A stretch of DNA of 64,000 nucleotides from Elymus sibiricus (Eukaryota > Streptophyta > Magnoliopsida > Poales > Poaceae): the NCBI GenBank assembly GCA_039707655.1, contig CM077673.1:2056001-2120000 (forward strand), in the 5' to 3' direction. A model generated the notes under the pieces. That model worked only from the letters and a program-made list of their open reading frames with translations, searched no databases and had not been told where the DNA came from. This document shows, in pieces, positions 14,016 to 26,342 of this stretch. A program made the position numbers and the translations under genes. The stretch's first letter is position 1. Each line of letters begins with the position of its first letter.

Positions 14016-14044
14016 CTATTATTCACTGTTTTTTTGTTGTCGTG
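14016..14044 (+). repeat. 29-bp truncated monomer, copy 2
   Basis: Same breakpoint and same flanking bases as at 12330-12358, 1686 bp downstream. Confidence 0.88.
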
Positions 14045-16055
14045 AATTATTCACTGTTTTTGGTTGTCGTGGTCGTCCCAACATTTGGGGATGTCCGGGG
14101 TCCGGTTACGGGGACCTCGCCAAAACTCGCAGATTTGGTCCATTCTTACCAGTTTTCTATGCTATTATTCACTGTTTTTTGGTTGTCGTGGTCGTCCGAA
14201 CGCTCGGGGAAGCCCGGGGTCCAGTTACGGGGACCTCGCAAAAACTCGCAGATTTTGTCCATTCCGACCAGATTTCTATGCTATCATTCACTGTTTTTCG
14301 GTAGTCGTGGTCGTCCGAACGTTCGGGGAAGCCCGGGGTGCGGTTACGGGGACCTCGCCAAAACTAGCAGATTTTGTGTGTCCCGGCTAGTTTTCTATGC
14401 TACTACTCACAAATTTTGGGTCCCGGGGCGATCCAAACGTCCGGGGAACCCCGGGGTCCGCATACGGGGACCGGGCCAAAACTCGCAGATTTGGTCCATT
14501 CTTACCAGTTTTCTATGCTATTATTCACTGGTTTTTGGTAGTTGTGGTCGTCCGAACGTTTGGGGAAGCTCGGGATGCGGTTACGGGGACCTCGCCAAAA
14601 CTAACAGATTTTGTCTGTTCCGGCTAGTTTTCTATGCTATTACTAACTGATTTTGGGTCCCGGGGTGATCCAAACGTTCGGGGAACCCCGGGGTCCGCTT
14701 ACGGGGACTTCGCCAAAACTCGCAGATTTGGTCCATTCTTACCAGTTTTCTGTGCTATTATTCACTGTTTTTTGGTTGTCGTGGTCGTCCGAACGTTCGG
14801 GGAAGCCCGGGGTCCGGTTACGGGGACCTCGCAAACACTCTAAGCTTTGGTCCATTCTTACCAATTTTCTGTGCTATTATTCACTGTTTTTTGGTTGTCG
14901 TGGTCGTCCAAACGCTCGGGGAAGCCCGTGGACCGGTTACGGGGACCTCGCCAAAACTCGCAGATTTGGTCCATTCTTACCAGTTTTCTGTGCTATTATT
15001 CACTGTTTTTGGTTGTCGTGGTCGTCCGAACTTTCGGGGAAGCCCGTGGACCGGTTATGGGGAGCTCGCCAAAACTCGTAGATTTGGTCCATTCTTACCT
15101 GTTTTCTATGCTATTACTCACTCATTTTGGGTCCCGGGGCGATCCAAATGTTCGGGGAACCCCGGAGTCCGCTTACTGGGACCTCGCCAAAACTCGCAGA
15201 TTTTGTCCATTCTGACCAGATTTCTATGCTATTATTCACTGTTATTTTCTTGTCGTGGTCGTCCGAACATTCGGGGAAGCCCGTGGACCGGTTATGGGGA
15301 CCTCGCCAAACTAGCAGATTTTGCCTGTTCCGGCTAGTTTTCTATGCTACTACTCACTAATTTTGGGTCTCGGGGCGATCCAAAAGTTCGGGAAACCCCG
15401 GGGTCTGCTTACGAGCACCTCGCCAAAACTCGCAGATTTGGTCCATTCTGACCAGTTTTCTATGCTATTATTCACTGTTTTTGGTTGTCGTGGTCGTCCC
15501 AACATTTGGGGATGCCCTTGGTCCGGTTACGTGGACCTCGCCAAAACTCGCAGATTTGGTCCATTCTTACCAGTGTTCTAAGCTATTATTCACTGTTTTT
15601 TGGTTGTCGTGGTCGTCCGAACGTTCGGGGCAGCCCGGGGTCCAGTTACGGGGACCTCGCAAAAACTCGCAGATTTGGTCCATTCTTACTAGTTTTCTAT
15701 GCTATTACTCATTGATTTTGGGTCCCGGGGTGATCCAAACATTCGGGGAACCCCGGGGTCCGCTTACGGGGACTTCGCCAAAACTCGCAGATTTTTCCAT
15801 TCTTACCAGTTTTCTGTGCTATTATTCACTGTTTTTTGGTTGTCGTGGTCGTCCAAACGTTCGGGGAAGCCCGTGGACCGTTTACGGGGACCTCGCCAAA
15901 ACTCACAGATTTGGTCCATTCTTACCTGTTTTCTATGCTATTACTCAGTGATTTTGGTTCCCGGGGCGATCCAAATGTTCGGGGAACCCCGGAGTCCGCT
16001 TACTGGGACCTCGCCAAAACTCGCAAATTTTGTCCATTCTGACCAGATTTCTATG

Positions 16056-16084
16056 CTATTATTCACTGTTTTTTTGTTGTCGTG
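16056..16084 (+). repeat. 29-bp truncated monomer, copy 3
   Basis: Same breakpoint and flanks as the other two, 2040 bp after copy 2. It marks the third descendant of a single deletion. Confidence 0.88.
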
Positions 16085-17699
16085 AATTATTCACTGTTTT
16101 TGGTTGTCGTGGTCGTCCCAACATTTGGGGATGTCCGGGGTCCGGTTACGGGGACCTCGCCAAAACTCGCAGATTTGGTCCATTCTTACCAGTTTTCTAT
16201 GCTATTATTCACTGTTTTTTGGTTGTCGTGGTCGTCCGAACGCTCGGGGAAGCCCGGGGTCCAGTTACGGGGACCTCGCAAAAACTCGCAGATTTTGTCC
16301 ATTCCGACCAGATTTCTATGCTATCATTCACTGTTTTTCGGTAGTCGTGGTCGTCCGAACGTTCGGGGAAGCCCGGGGTGCGGTTACGGGGACCTCGCCA
16401 AAACTAGCAGATTTTGTGTGTCCCGGCTAGTTTTCTATGCTACTACTCACAAATTTTGGGTCCCGGGGCGATCCAAACGTCCGGGGAACCCCGGGGTCCG
16501 CATACGGGGACCGGGCCAAAACTCGCAGATTTGGTCCATTCTTACCAGTTTTCTATGCTATTATTCACTGGTTTTTGGTAGTTGTGGTCGTCCGAACGTT
16601 TGGGGAAGCTCGGGATGCGGTTACGGGGACCTCGCCAAAACTAACAGATTTTGTCTGTTCCGGCTAGTTTTCTATGCTATTACTAACTGATTTTGGGTCC
16701 CGGGGTGATCCAAACGTTCGGGGAACCCCGGGGTCCGCTTACGGGGACTTCGCCAAAACTCGCAGATTTGGTCCATTCTTACCAGTTTTCTGTGCTATTA
16801 TTCACTGTTTTTTGGTTGTCGTGGTCGTCCGAACGTTCGGGGAAGCCCGGGGTCCGGTTACGGGGACCTCGCAAACACTCTAAGCTTTGGTCCATTCTTA
16901 CCAATTTTCTGTGCTATTATTCACTGTTTTTTGGTTGTCGTGGTCGTCCAAACGCTCGGGGAAGCCCGTGGACCGGTTACGGGGACCTCGCCAAAACTCG
17001 CAGATTTGGTCCATTCTTACCAGTTTTCTGTGCTATTATTCACTGTTTTTGGTTGTCGTGGTCGTCCGAACTTTCGGGGAAGCCCGTGGACCGGTTATGG
17101 GGAGCTCGCCAAAACTCGTAGATTTGGTCCATTCTTACCTGTTTTCTATGCTATTACTCACTCATTTTGGGTCCCGGGGCGATCCAAATGTTCGGGGAAC
17201 CCCGGAGTCCGCTTACTGGGACCTCGCCAAAACTCGCAGATTTTGTCCATTCTGACCAGATTTCTATGCTATTATTCACTGTTATTTTCTTGTCGTGGTC
17301 GTCCGAACATTCGGGGAAGCCCGTGGACCGGTTATGGGGACCTCGCCAAACTAGCAGATTTTGCCTGTTCCGGCTAGTTTTCTATGCTACTACTCACTAA
17401 TTTTGGGTCTCGGGGCGATCCAAAAGTTCGGGAAACCCCGGGGTCTGCTTACGAGCACCTCGCCAAAACTCGCAGATTTGGTCCATTCTGACCAGTTTTC
17501 TATGCTATTATTCACTGTTTTTGGTTGTCGTGGTCGTCCCAACATTTGGGGATGCCCTTGGTCCGGTTACGTGGACCTCGCCAAAACTCGCAGATTTGGT
17601 CCATTCTTACCAGTGTTCTAAGCTATTATTCACTGTTTTTTGGTTGTCGTGGTCGTCCGAACGTTCGGGGCAGCCCGGGGTCCAGTTACGGGGACCTCG

Positions 17700-20400
17700 C
17701 AAAAACTCGAAGATTTGGTCCATTCTTACTAGTTTTCTATGCTATTACTCACTCATTTTGGGTCCCGGGGCGATCCAAATGTTCGGGGAACCCCGGGGTC
17801 CGGTTACGGGGACCTCGCAAAAACTCGCAGATTTTGTCCATTCTGACCAGATTTCTATGCTATCATTCACTGTTTTTCGGTAGTCGTGGTCGTCCGAACG
17901 TTCGGGGAAGCCCGGGGTGCGGTTACGGGGACCTCGCCAAAACTAGCAGATTTTGTGTGTCTCGGCTAGTTTTCTATGCTACTACTCACAAATTTTGGGT
18001 CCCGGGGCGATCCAAACGTCCGGGGAACCCCGGGGTCCGCATACGGGGACCGGGCCAAAACTCGCAGATTTGGTCCATTCTTACCAGTTTTCTATGCTAT
18101 TATTCACTGGTTTTTGGTAGTTGTGGTCGTCCGAACGTTTGGGGAAGCTCGGGATGCGGTTACGGGGACCTCGCCAAAACTAACAGATTTTGTCTGTTCC
18201 GGCTAGTTTTCTATGCTATTACTAACTGATTTTGGGTCCCGGGGTGATCCAAACGTTCGGGGAACCCCGGGGTCCGCTTACGGGGACTTCGCCAAAACTC
18301 GCAGATTTGGTCCATTCTTACCAGTTTTCTGTGCTATTATTCACTGTTTTTTGGTTGTCGTGGTCGTCCGAACGTCCGGGGAAGCCCGGGGTCCGGTTAC
18401 GGGGACCTCGCAAACACTCTAAGCTTTGGTCCATTCTTACCAATTTTCTGTGCTATTATTCACTGTTTTTTGGTTGTCGTGGTCGTCCAAACGTTCGGGG
18501 AAGCCCGTGGACCGGTTACGGGGACCTCGCCAAAACTCGCAGATTTGGTCCATTCTTACTAGTTTTCTGTGCTATTATTCACTGTTTTTGGTTGTCGTGG
18601 TCGTCCGAACTTTCGGGGAAGCCCGTGGACCGGTTATGGGGAGCTCGCCAAAACTCGCAGATTTGGTCCATTCTTACCTGTTTTCTATGCTATTACTCAC
18701 TCATTTTGGGTCCCGGGGCGATCCAAATGTTCGGGGAACCCCGGAGTCCGCTTACTGGGACCTCGCCAAAACTCGCAGATTTTGTCCATTCTGACCAGAT
18801 TTCTATGCTATTATTCACTGTTATTTTGTTGTCGTGGTCGTCCGAACATTCGGGGAAGCCCGTGGACCGGTTATGGGGACCTCGCCAAACTAGCAGATTT
18901 TGCCTGTTCCGGCTAGTTTTCTATGCTACTACTCACTAATTTTGGGTCTCGGGGCGATCCAAAAGTTCGGGAAACCCCGGGGTCTGCTTACGAGCACCTC
19001 GCCAAAACTCGCAGATTTGGTCCATTCTGACCAGTTTTCTATGCTATTATTCACTCTTTTTGGTTGTCGTGGTCGTCCCAACATTTGGGGATGCCCGGGG
19101 TCCGGTTACGTGGACCTCGCCAAAACTCGCAGATTTGGTCCATTCTTACCAGTTTTCTAAGCTATTATTCACTGTTTTGTGGTTGTCGTGGTCGTCCGAA
19201 CGTTCGGGGAAGCCCGGGGTCCGGTTACGGGGACCTCGCAAAAACTCGAAGATTTGGTCCATTCTTACCAGTTTTCTATGCTATTACTCACTCATTTTGG
19301 GTCCAGGGGCGATCCAAATGTTCGGGGAACCCCGGGGTCCGCTTATGGGGAGCTCGCCAAAACTCGCAGATTTTGTCCATTCAGACCAGATTTCTATGCT
19401 ATCTTTCACTGTTTTTCGGTAGTCGTGGTCGTCCGAACGTTCGGGGAAGCCCGGGGTGCGGTTACGGGGACCTCGCCAAAACTAGCAGATTTTGTGTGTC
19501 CCGGCTAGTTTTCTATGCTACTACTCACAAATTTTGGGTCCCGGGGCGATCCAAACGTTCGGGGAACCCCAGGGTCCGCATACGGGGACCTGGCCAAAAC
19601 TCGCAGATTTGGTCCATTCTTACCAGTTTTCTATGCTATTATTCACTGGTTTTTGGTAGTTGTGGTCGTCCGAACGTTCGGGGAAGCTCGGGATGCGGTT
19701 ACGGGGACCTCGCCAAAACTAACAAATTTTGTCTGTTCCAGCCAGTTTTCTATGCTATTACTCACTGATTTTGGGTCCCGGGGTGATCCAAACGTTCGGG
19801 GAACCCCGGGGTCCGCTTACGGGGACTTCGCCAAAACTCGCAGATTGTTCCATTCTTACCAGTTTTCTGTGCTATTATTCACTATTTTTTGGTTGTCGTG
19901 GTCGTCCAAATGTTCGGGGAAGCCCGTGGACCGGTTACGGGGACCTCGCCAAAACTCACAGATTTGGTCCATTCTTACCTGTTTTCTATGCTATTACTCA
20001 GTGATTTTGGTTCCCGAGGCGATCCAAATGTTCGGGGAACCCCAGAGTCCGCTTACTGGGACCTCGCCAAAACTCGCAGATTTGGTCCATTCTGACCAGT
20101 TTTCTATGCTATTACTCATTGATTTTGGGTCCCGGGGTGATCCAAACAGTCGGGGAACCCCGGGGTCCGCTTACGGGGACTTCGCCAAAACTCGTATATT
20201 TGGTCCGTTCTTACCAGTTTTCTGTGCTATTATTCACTGTTTTTTGGTTGTCGTGGTCGTCCAAACGTTCGGGGAAGCCCGTGGACCGGTTACGGGGACC
20301 TCGCCAAAAACTCGCAGATTTGGTCCATTCTTACCAGTTTTCTATGCTATTATTCACTGTTTTTTGGTTGTCGTGGTCGTCCGAACGCTCGGGGAAGCCC
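17700..20400 (+). repeat. Isolated 13-mer unit plus mosaic segment
   Basis: From about 17.85 to 19.5 kb this matches one 1539-bp unit of the next block at offset 4145 bp (35 monomers). From about 19.5 to 20.3 kb it matches 3.33-4.1 kb (offset 16183) and 25.2 kb onward (offset 5684). It ends with the 120-bp monomer at 20227-20346. Confidence 0.8.
20227..20346 (+). repeat. 120-bp monomer with an extra A
   Basis: A type A monomer in which the junction reads GCCAAAAACTCG, one A longer than the usual GCCAAAACTCG. The alternative form in the array is GCAAAAACTCG, so this may be a join of the two types. The same monomer is at 26148-26267, 5921 bp downstream. Confidence 0.8.
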
Positions 20401-23400
20401 GGGGTCCAGTTACGGGGACCTCGCAAAAACTCGCAGATTTTGTCCATTCCGACCAGATTTCTATGCTATCATTCACTGTTTTTCGGTAGTCGTGGTCGTC
20501 CGAACGTTCGGGGAAGCCCGGGGTGCGGTTACGGGGACCTCGCCAAAACTAGCAGATTTTGTGTGTCCCGGCTAGTTTTCTATGCTACTACTCACAAATT
20601 TTGGGTCCCGGGGCGATCCAAACGTCCGGGGAACCCCGGGGTCCGCATACGGGGACCGGGCCAAAACTCGCAGATTTGGTCCATTCTTACCAGTTTTCTA
20701 TGCTATTATTCACTGGTTTTTGGTAGTTGTGGTCGTCCGAACGTTTGGGGAAGCTCGGGATGCGGTTACGGGGACCTCGCCAAAACTAACAGATTTTGTC
20801 TGTTCCGGCTAGTTTTCTATGCTATTACTAACTGATTTTGGGTCCCGGGGTGATCCAAACGTTCGGGGAACCCCGGGGTCCGCTTACGGGGACTTCGCCA
20901 AAACTCGCAGATTTGGTCCATTCTTACCAGTTTTCTGTGCTATTATTCACTGTTTTTTGGTTGTCGTGGTCGTCCGAACGTTCGGGGAAGCCCGGGGTCC
21001 GGTTACGGGGACCTCGCAAACACTCTAAGCTTTGGTCCATTCTTACCAATTTTCTGTGCTATTATTCACTGTTTTTTGGTTGTCGTGGTCGTCCAAACGC
21101 TCGGGGAAGCCCGTGGACCGGTTACGGGGACCTCGCCAAAACTCGCAGATTTGGTCCATTCTTACCAGTTTTCTGTGCTATTATTCACTGTTTTTGGTTG
21201 TCGTGGTCGTCCGAACTTTCGGGGAAGCCCGTGGACCGGTTATGGGGAGCTCGCCAAAACTCGTAGATTTGGTCCATTCTTACCTGTTTTCTATGCTATT
21301 ACTCACTCATTTTGGGTCCCGGGGCGATCCAAATGTTCGGGGAACCCCGGAGTCCGCTTACTGGGACCTCGCCAAAACTCGCAGATTTTGTCCATTCTGA
21401 CCAGATTTCTATGCTATTATTCACTGTTATTTTGTTGTCGTGGTCGTCCGAACATTCGGGGAAGCCCGTGGACCGGTTATGGGGACCTCGCCAAACTAGC
21501 AGATTTTGCCTGTTCCGGCTAGTTTTCTATGCTACTACTCACTAATTTTGGGTCTCGGGGCGATCCAAAAGTTCGGGAAACCCCGGGGTCTGCTTACGAG
21601 CACCTCGCCAAAACTCGCAGATTTGGTCCATTCTGACCAGTTTTCTATGCTATTATTCACTGTTTTTGGTTGTCGTGGTCGTCCCAACATTTGGGGATGC
21701 CCGTGGTCCGGTTACGTGGACCTCGCCAAAACTCGCAGATTTGGTCCATTCTTACCAGTGTTCTAAGCTATTATTCACTGTTTTTTGGTTGTCGTGGTCG
21801 TCCGAACGTTCGGGGAAGCCCGGGGTCTAGTTACGGGGACCTCGCAAAAACTCGAAGATTTGGTCCATTCTTACTAGTTTTCTATGCTATTACTCACTCA
21901 TTTTGGGTCCCGGGGCGATCCAAATGTTCGGGGAACCCCGGGGTCCGGTTACGGGGACCTCGCAAAAACTCGCAGATTTTGTCCATTCTGACCAGATTTC
22001 TATGCTATCATTCACTGTTTTTCGGTAGTCGTGGTCGTCCGAACGTTCGGGGAAGCCCGGGGTGCGGTTACGGGGACCTCGCCAAAACTAGCAGATTTTG
22101 TGTGTCCCGGCTAGTTTTCTATGCTACTACTCACAAATTTTGGGTCCCGGGGCGATCCAAACGTCCGGGGAACCCCGGGGTCCGCATACGGGGACCGGGC
22201 CAAAACTCGCAGATTTGGTCCATTCTTACCAGTTTTCTATGCTATTATTCACTGGTTTTTGGTAGTTGTGGTCGTCCGAACGTTTGGGGAAGCTCGGGAT
22301 GCGGTTACGGGGACCTCGCCAAAACTAACAGATTTTGTCTGTTCCGGCTAGTTTTCTATGCTATTACTAACTGATTTTGGGTCCCGGGGTGATCCAAACG
22401 TTCGGGGAACCCCGGGGTCCGCTTACGGGGACTTCGCCAAAACTCGCAGATTTGGTCCATTCTTACCAGTTTTCTGTGCTATTATTCACTGTTTTTTGGT
22501 TGTCGTGGTCGTCCGAACGTTCGGGGAAGCCCGGGGTCCGGTTACGGGGACCTCGCAAACACTCTAAGCTTTGGTCCATTCTTACCAATTTTCTGTGCTA
22601 TTATTCACTGTTTTTTGGTTGTCGTGGTCGTCCAAACGTTCGGGGAAGCCCGTGGACCGGTTACGGGGACCTCGCCAAAACTCGCAGATTTGGTCCATTC
22701 TTACTAGTTTTCTGTGCTATTATTCACTGTTTTTGGTTGTCGTGGTCGTCCGAACTTTCGGGGAAGCCCGTGGACCGGTTATGGGGAGCTCGCCAAAACT
22801 CGCAGATTTGGTCCATTCTTACCTGTTTTCTATGCTATTACTCACTCATTTTGGGTCCCGGGGCGATCCAAATGTTCGGGGAACCCCGGAGTCCGCTTAC
22901 TGGGACCTCGCCAAAACTCGCAGATTTTGTCCATTCTGACCAGATTTCTATGCTATTATTCACTGTTATTTTGTTGTCGTGGTCGTCCGAACATTCGGGG
23001 AAGCCCGTGGACCGGTTATGGGGACCTCGCCAAACTAGCAGATTTTGCCTGTTCCGGCTAGTTTTCTATGCTACTACTCACTAATTTTGGGTCTCGGGGC
23101 GATCCAAAAGTTCGGGAAACCCCGGGGTCTGCTTACGAGCACCTCGCCAAAACTCGCAGATTTGGTCCATTCTGACCAGTTTTCTATGCTATTATTCACT
23201 GTTTTTGGTTGTCGTGGTCGTCCCAACATTTGGGGATGCCCGGGGTCCGGTTACGTGGACCTCGCCAAAACTCGCAGATTTGGTCCATTCTTACCAGTTT
23301 TCTAAGCTATTATTCACTGTTTTGTGGTTGTCGTGGTCGTCCGAACGTTCGGGGAAGCCCGGGGTCCGGTTACGGGGACCTCGCAAAAACTCGAAGATTT

Positions 23401-25200
23401 GGTCCATTCTTACCAGTTTTCTATGCTATTACTCACTCATTTTGGGTCCAGGGGCGATCCAAATGTTCGGGGAACCCCGGGGTCCGCTTATGGGGAGCTC
23501 GCCAAAACTCGCAGATTTTGTCCATTCAGACCAGATTTCTATGCTATCTTTCACTGTTTTTCGGTAGTCGTGGTCGTCCGAACGTTCGGGGAAGCCCGGG
23601 GTGCGGTTACGGGGACCTCGCCAAAACTAGCAGATTTTGTGTGTCCCGGCTAGTTTTCTATGCTACTACTCACAAATTTTGGGTCCCGGGGCGATCCAAA
23701 CGTCCGGGGAACCCCGGGGTCCGCATACGGGGACCGGGCCAAAACTCGCAGATTTGGTCCATTCTTACCAGTTTTCTATGCTATTATTCACTGGTTTTTG
23801 GTAGTTGTGGTCGTCCGAACGTTTGGGGAAGCTCGGGATGCGGTTACGGGGACCTCGCCAAAACTAACAGATTTTGTCTGTTCCGGCTAGTTTTCTATGC
23901 TATTACTAACTGATTTTGGGTCCCGGGGTGATCCAAACGTTCGGGGAACCCCGGGGTCCGCTTACGGGGACTTCGCCAAAACTCGCAGATTTGGTCCATT
24001 CTTACCAGTTTTCTGTGCTATTATTCACTGTTTTTTGGTTGTCGTGGTCGTCCGAACGTTCGGGGAAGCCCGGGGTCCGGTTACGGGGACCTCGCAAACA
24101 CTCTAAGCTTTGGTCCATTCTTACCAATTTTCTGTGCTATTATTCACTGTTTTTTGGTTGTCGTGGTCGTCCAAACGTTCGGGGAAGCCCGTGGACCGGT
24201 TACGGGGACCTCGCCAAAACTCGCAGATTTGGTCCATTCTTACTAGTTTTCTGTGCTATTATTCACTGTTTTTGGTTGTCGTGGTCGTCCGAACTTTCGG
24301 GGAAGCCCGTGGACCGGTTATGGGGAGCTCGCCAAAACTCGCAGATTTGGTCCATTCTTACCTGTTTTCTATGCTATTACTCACTCATTTTGGGTCCCGG
24401 GGCGATCCAAATGTTCGGGGAACCCCGGAGTCCGCTTACTGGGACCTCGCCAAAACTCGCAGATTTTGTCCATTCTGACCAGATTTCTATGCTATTATTC
24501 ACTGTTATTTTGTTGTCGTGGTCGTCCGAACATTCGGGGAAGCCCGTGGACCGGTTATGGGGACCTCGCCAAACTAGCAGATTTTGCCTGTTCCGGCTAG
24601 TTTTCTATGCTACTACTCACTAATTTTGGGTCTCGGGGCGATCCAAAAGTTCGGGAAACCCCGGGGTCTGCTTACGAGCACCTCGCCAAAACTCGCAGAT
24701 TTGGTCCATTCTGACCAGTTTTCTATGCTATTATTCACTGTTTTTGGTTGTCGTGGTCGTCCCAACATTTGGGGATGCCCGGGGTCCGGTTACGTGGACC
24801 TCGCCAAAACTCGCAGATTTGGTCCATTCTTACCAGTTTTCTAAGCTATTATTCACTGTTTTGTGGTTGTCGTGGTCGTCCGAACGTTCGGGGAAGCCCG
24901 GGGTCCGGTTACGGGGACCTCGCAAAAACTCGAAGATTTGGTCCATTCTTACCAGTTTTCTATGCTATTACTCACTCATTTTGGGTCCAGGGGCGATCCA
25001 AATGTTCGGGGAACCCCGGGGTCCGCTTATGGGGAGCTCGCCAAAACTCGCAGATTTTGTCCATTCAGACCAGATTTCTATGCTATCTTTCACTGTTTTT
25101 CGGTAGTCGTGGTCGTCCGAACGTTCGGGGAAGCCCGGGGTGCGGTTACGGGGACCTCGCCAAAACTAGCAGATTTTGTGTGTCCCGGCTAGTTTGCTAT
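20400..25200 (+). repeat. HOR block, 1539-bp (13-mer) period, about three copies
   Basis: Three successive units, near 20400-21939, 21939-23478 and 23478-25017, match at exactly 1539 bp, 13 monomers of mean length 118.4 bp. Copies carry diagnostic differences. Units 2 and 3 have TTTTGTGG and GGTCCAGGGG in the A/B pair where unit 1 has TTTTTTGG and GGTCCCGGGG. The 13-mer contains a run of three consecutive A monomers. Confidence 0.88.
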
Positions 25201-26342
25201 GCTACTACTCACAAATTTTGGGTCCCGGGGCGATCCAAACGTTCGGGGAACCCCAGGGTCCGCATACGGGGACCTGGCCAAAACTCGCAGATTTGGTCCA
25301 TTCTTACCAGTTTTCTATGCTATTATTCACTGGTTTTTGGTAGTTGTGGTCGTCCGAACGTTCGGGGAAGCTCGGGATGCGGTTACGGGGACCTCGCCAA
25401 AACTAACAAATTTTGTCTGTTCCAGCCAGTTTTCTATGCTATTACTCACTGATTTTGGGTCCCGGGGTGATCCAAACGTTCGGGGAACCCCGGGGTCCGC
25501 TTACGGGGACTTCGCCAAAACTCGCAGATTGTTCCATTCTTACCAGTTTTCTGTGCTATTATTCACTATTTTTTGGTTGTCGTGGTCGTCCAAACGTTCG
25601 GGAAAGCCCGTGGACCGGTTACGGGGACCTCGCCAAAACTCACAGATTTGGTCCATTCTGACCAGTTTTCTATGCTATTACTCATTGATTTTGGGTCCCG
25701 GGGTGATCCAAACATTCGGGGAACCCCGGGGTCCGCTTACGGGGACTTCGCCAAAACTCGTATATTTGGTCCGTTCTTACCAGTTTTCTGTGCTATTATT
25801 CACTGTTTTTTGGTTGTCGTGGTCGTCCAAACGTTCGGGGAAGCCCGTGGACCGGTTACGGGGACCTCGCCAAAACTCGCAGGTTTGGTCCATTCTTACC
25901 TGTTTTCTATGCTATTACTCAGTGATTTTGGTTCCCGAGGCGATCCAAATGTTCGGGGAACCCCAGAGTCCGCTTACTGGGACCTCGCCAAAACTCGCAG
26001 ATTTGGTCCATTCTGACCAGTTTTCTATGCTATTACTCATTGATTTTGGGTCCCGGGGTGATCCAAACAGTCGGGGAACCCCGGGGTCCGCTTACGGGGA
26101 CTTCGCCAAAACTCGTATATTTGGTCCGTTCTTACCAGTTTTCTGTGCTATTATTCACTGTTTTTTGGTTGTCGTGGTCGTCCAAACGTTCGGGGAAGCC
26201 CGTGGACCGGTTACGGGGACCTCGCCAAAAACTCGCAGATTTGGTCCATTCTTACCAGTTTTCTATGCTATTATTCACTGTTTTTTGGTTGTCGTGGTCG
26301 TCCGAACGCTCGGGGAAGCCCGGGGTCCAGTTACGGGGACCT
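25200..26342 (+). repeat. Mosaic segment between two 13-mer blocks
   Basis: Ten or so monomers. The first part recurs 4382 bp downstream until about 25900, sharing the private base change CGGGAAAGCC (25601 and 29983). From about 26040 the sequence matches 20119 onward at offset 5921, including the 120-bp monomer. The longest open frame of the window (25199-26410, 403 codons) falls here but is a by-product of the 237-bp dimer phase, not a gene. Confidence 0.78.
26148..26267 (+). repeat. 120-bp monomer, second copy
   Basis: Same extra A and same neighbours as 20227-20346. It supports the 5921-bp (50-monomer) long-range duplication. Confidence 0.8.

Larger units (their letters stand above)
11380..14830 (+). 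repeat. HOR block, 1686-bp period, two copies
   Basis: Sequence from about 11380 recurs 1686 bp downstream until about 14830, essentially two full units. The period is 14 monomers plus roughly 28 bp because each unit contains the same truncated monomer (12330-12358 and 14016-14044). The presence of that accident in both copies shows that the truncation came before the duplication. Confidence 0.88.
13660..17700 (+). repeat. HOR block, 2040-bp period, two copies
   Basis: Sequence from about 13660 to 15690 recurs 2040 bp downstream (15700-17700). The period is 17 monomers plus about 28 bp, again reflecting the truncated monomer (14016 and 16056). The block overlaps the 1686-bp block, so its left part belongs to both periodicities. 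This is a sign of successive amplifications with different end points. Confidence 0.85.
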
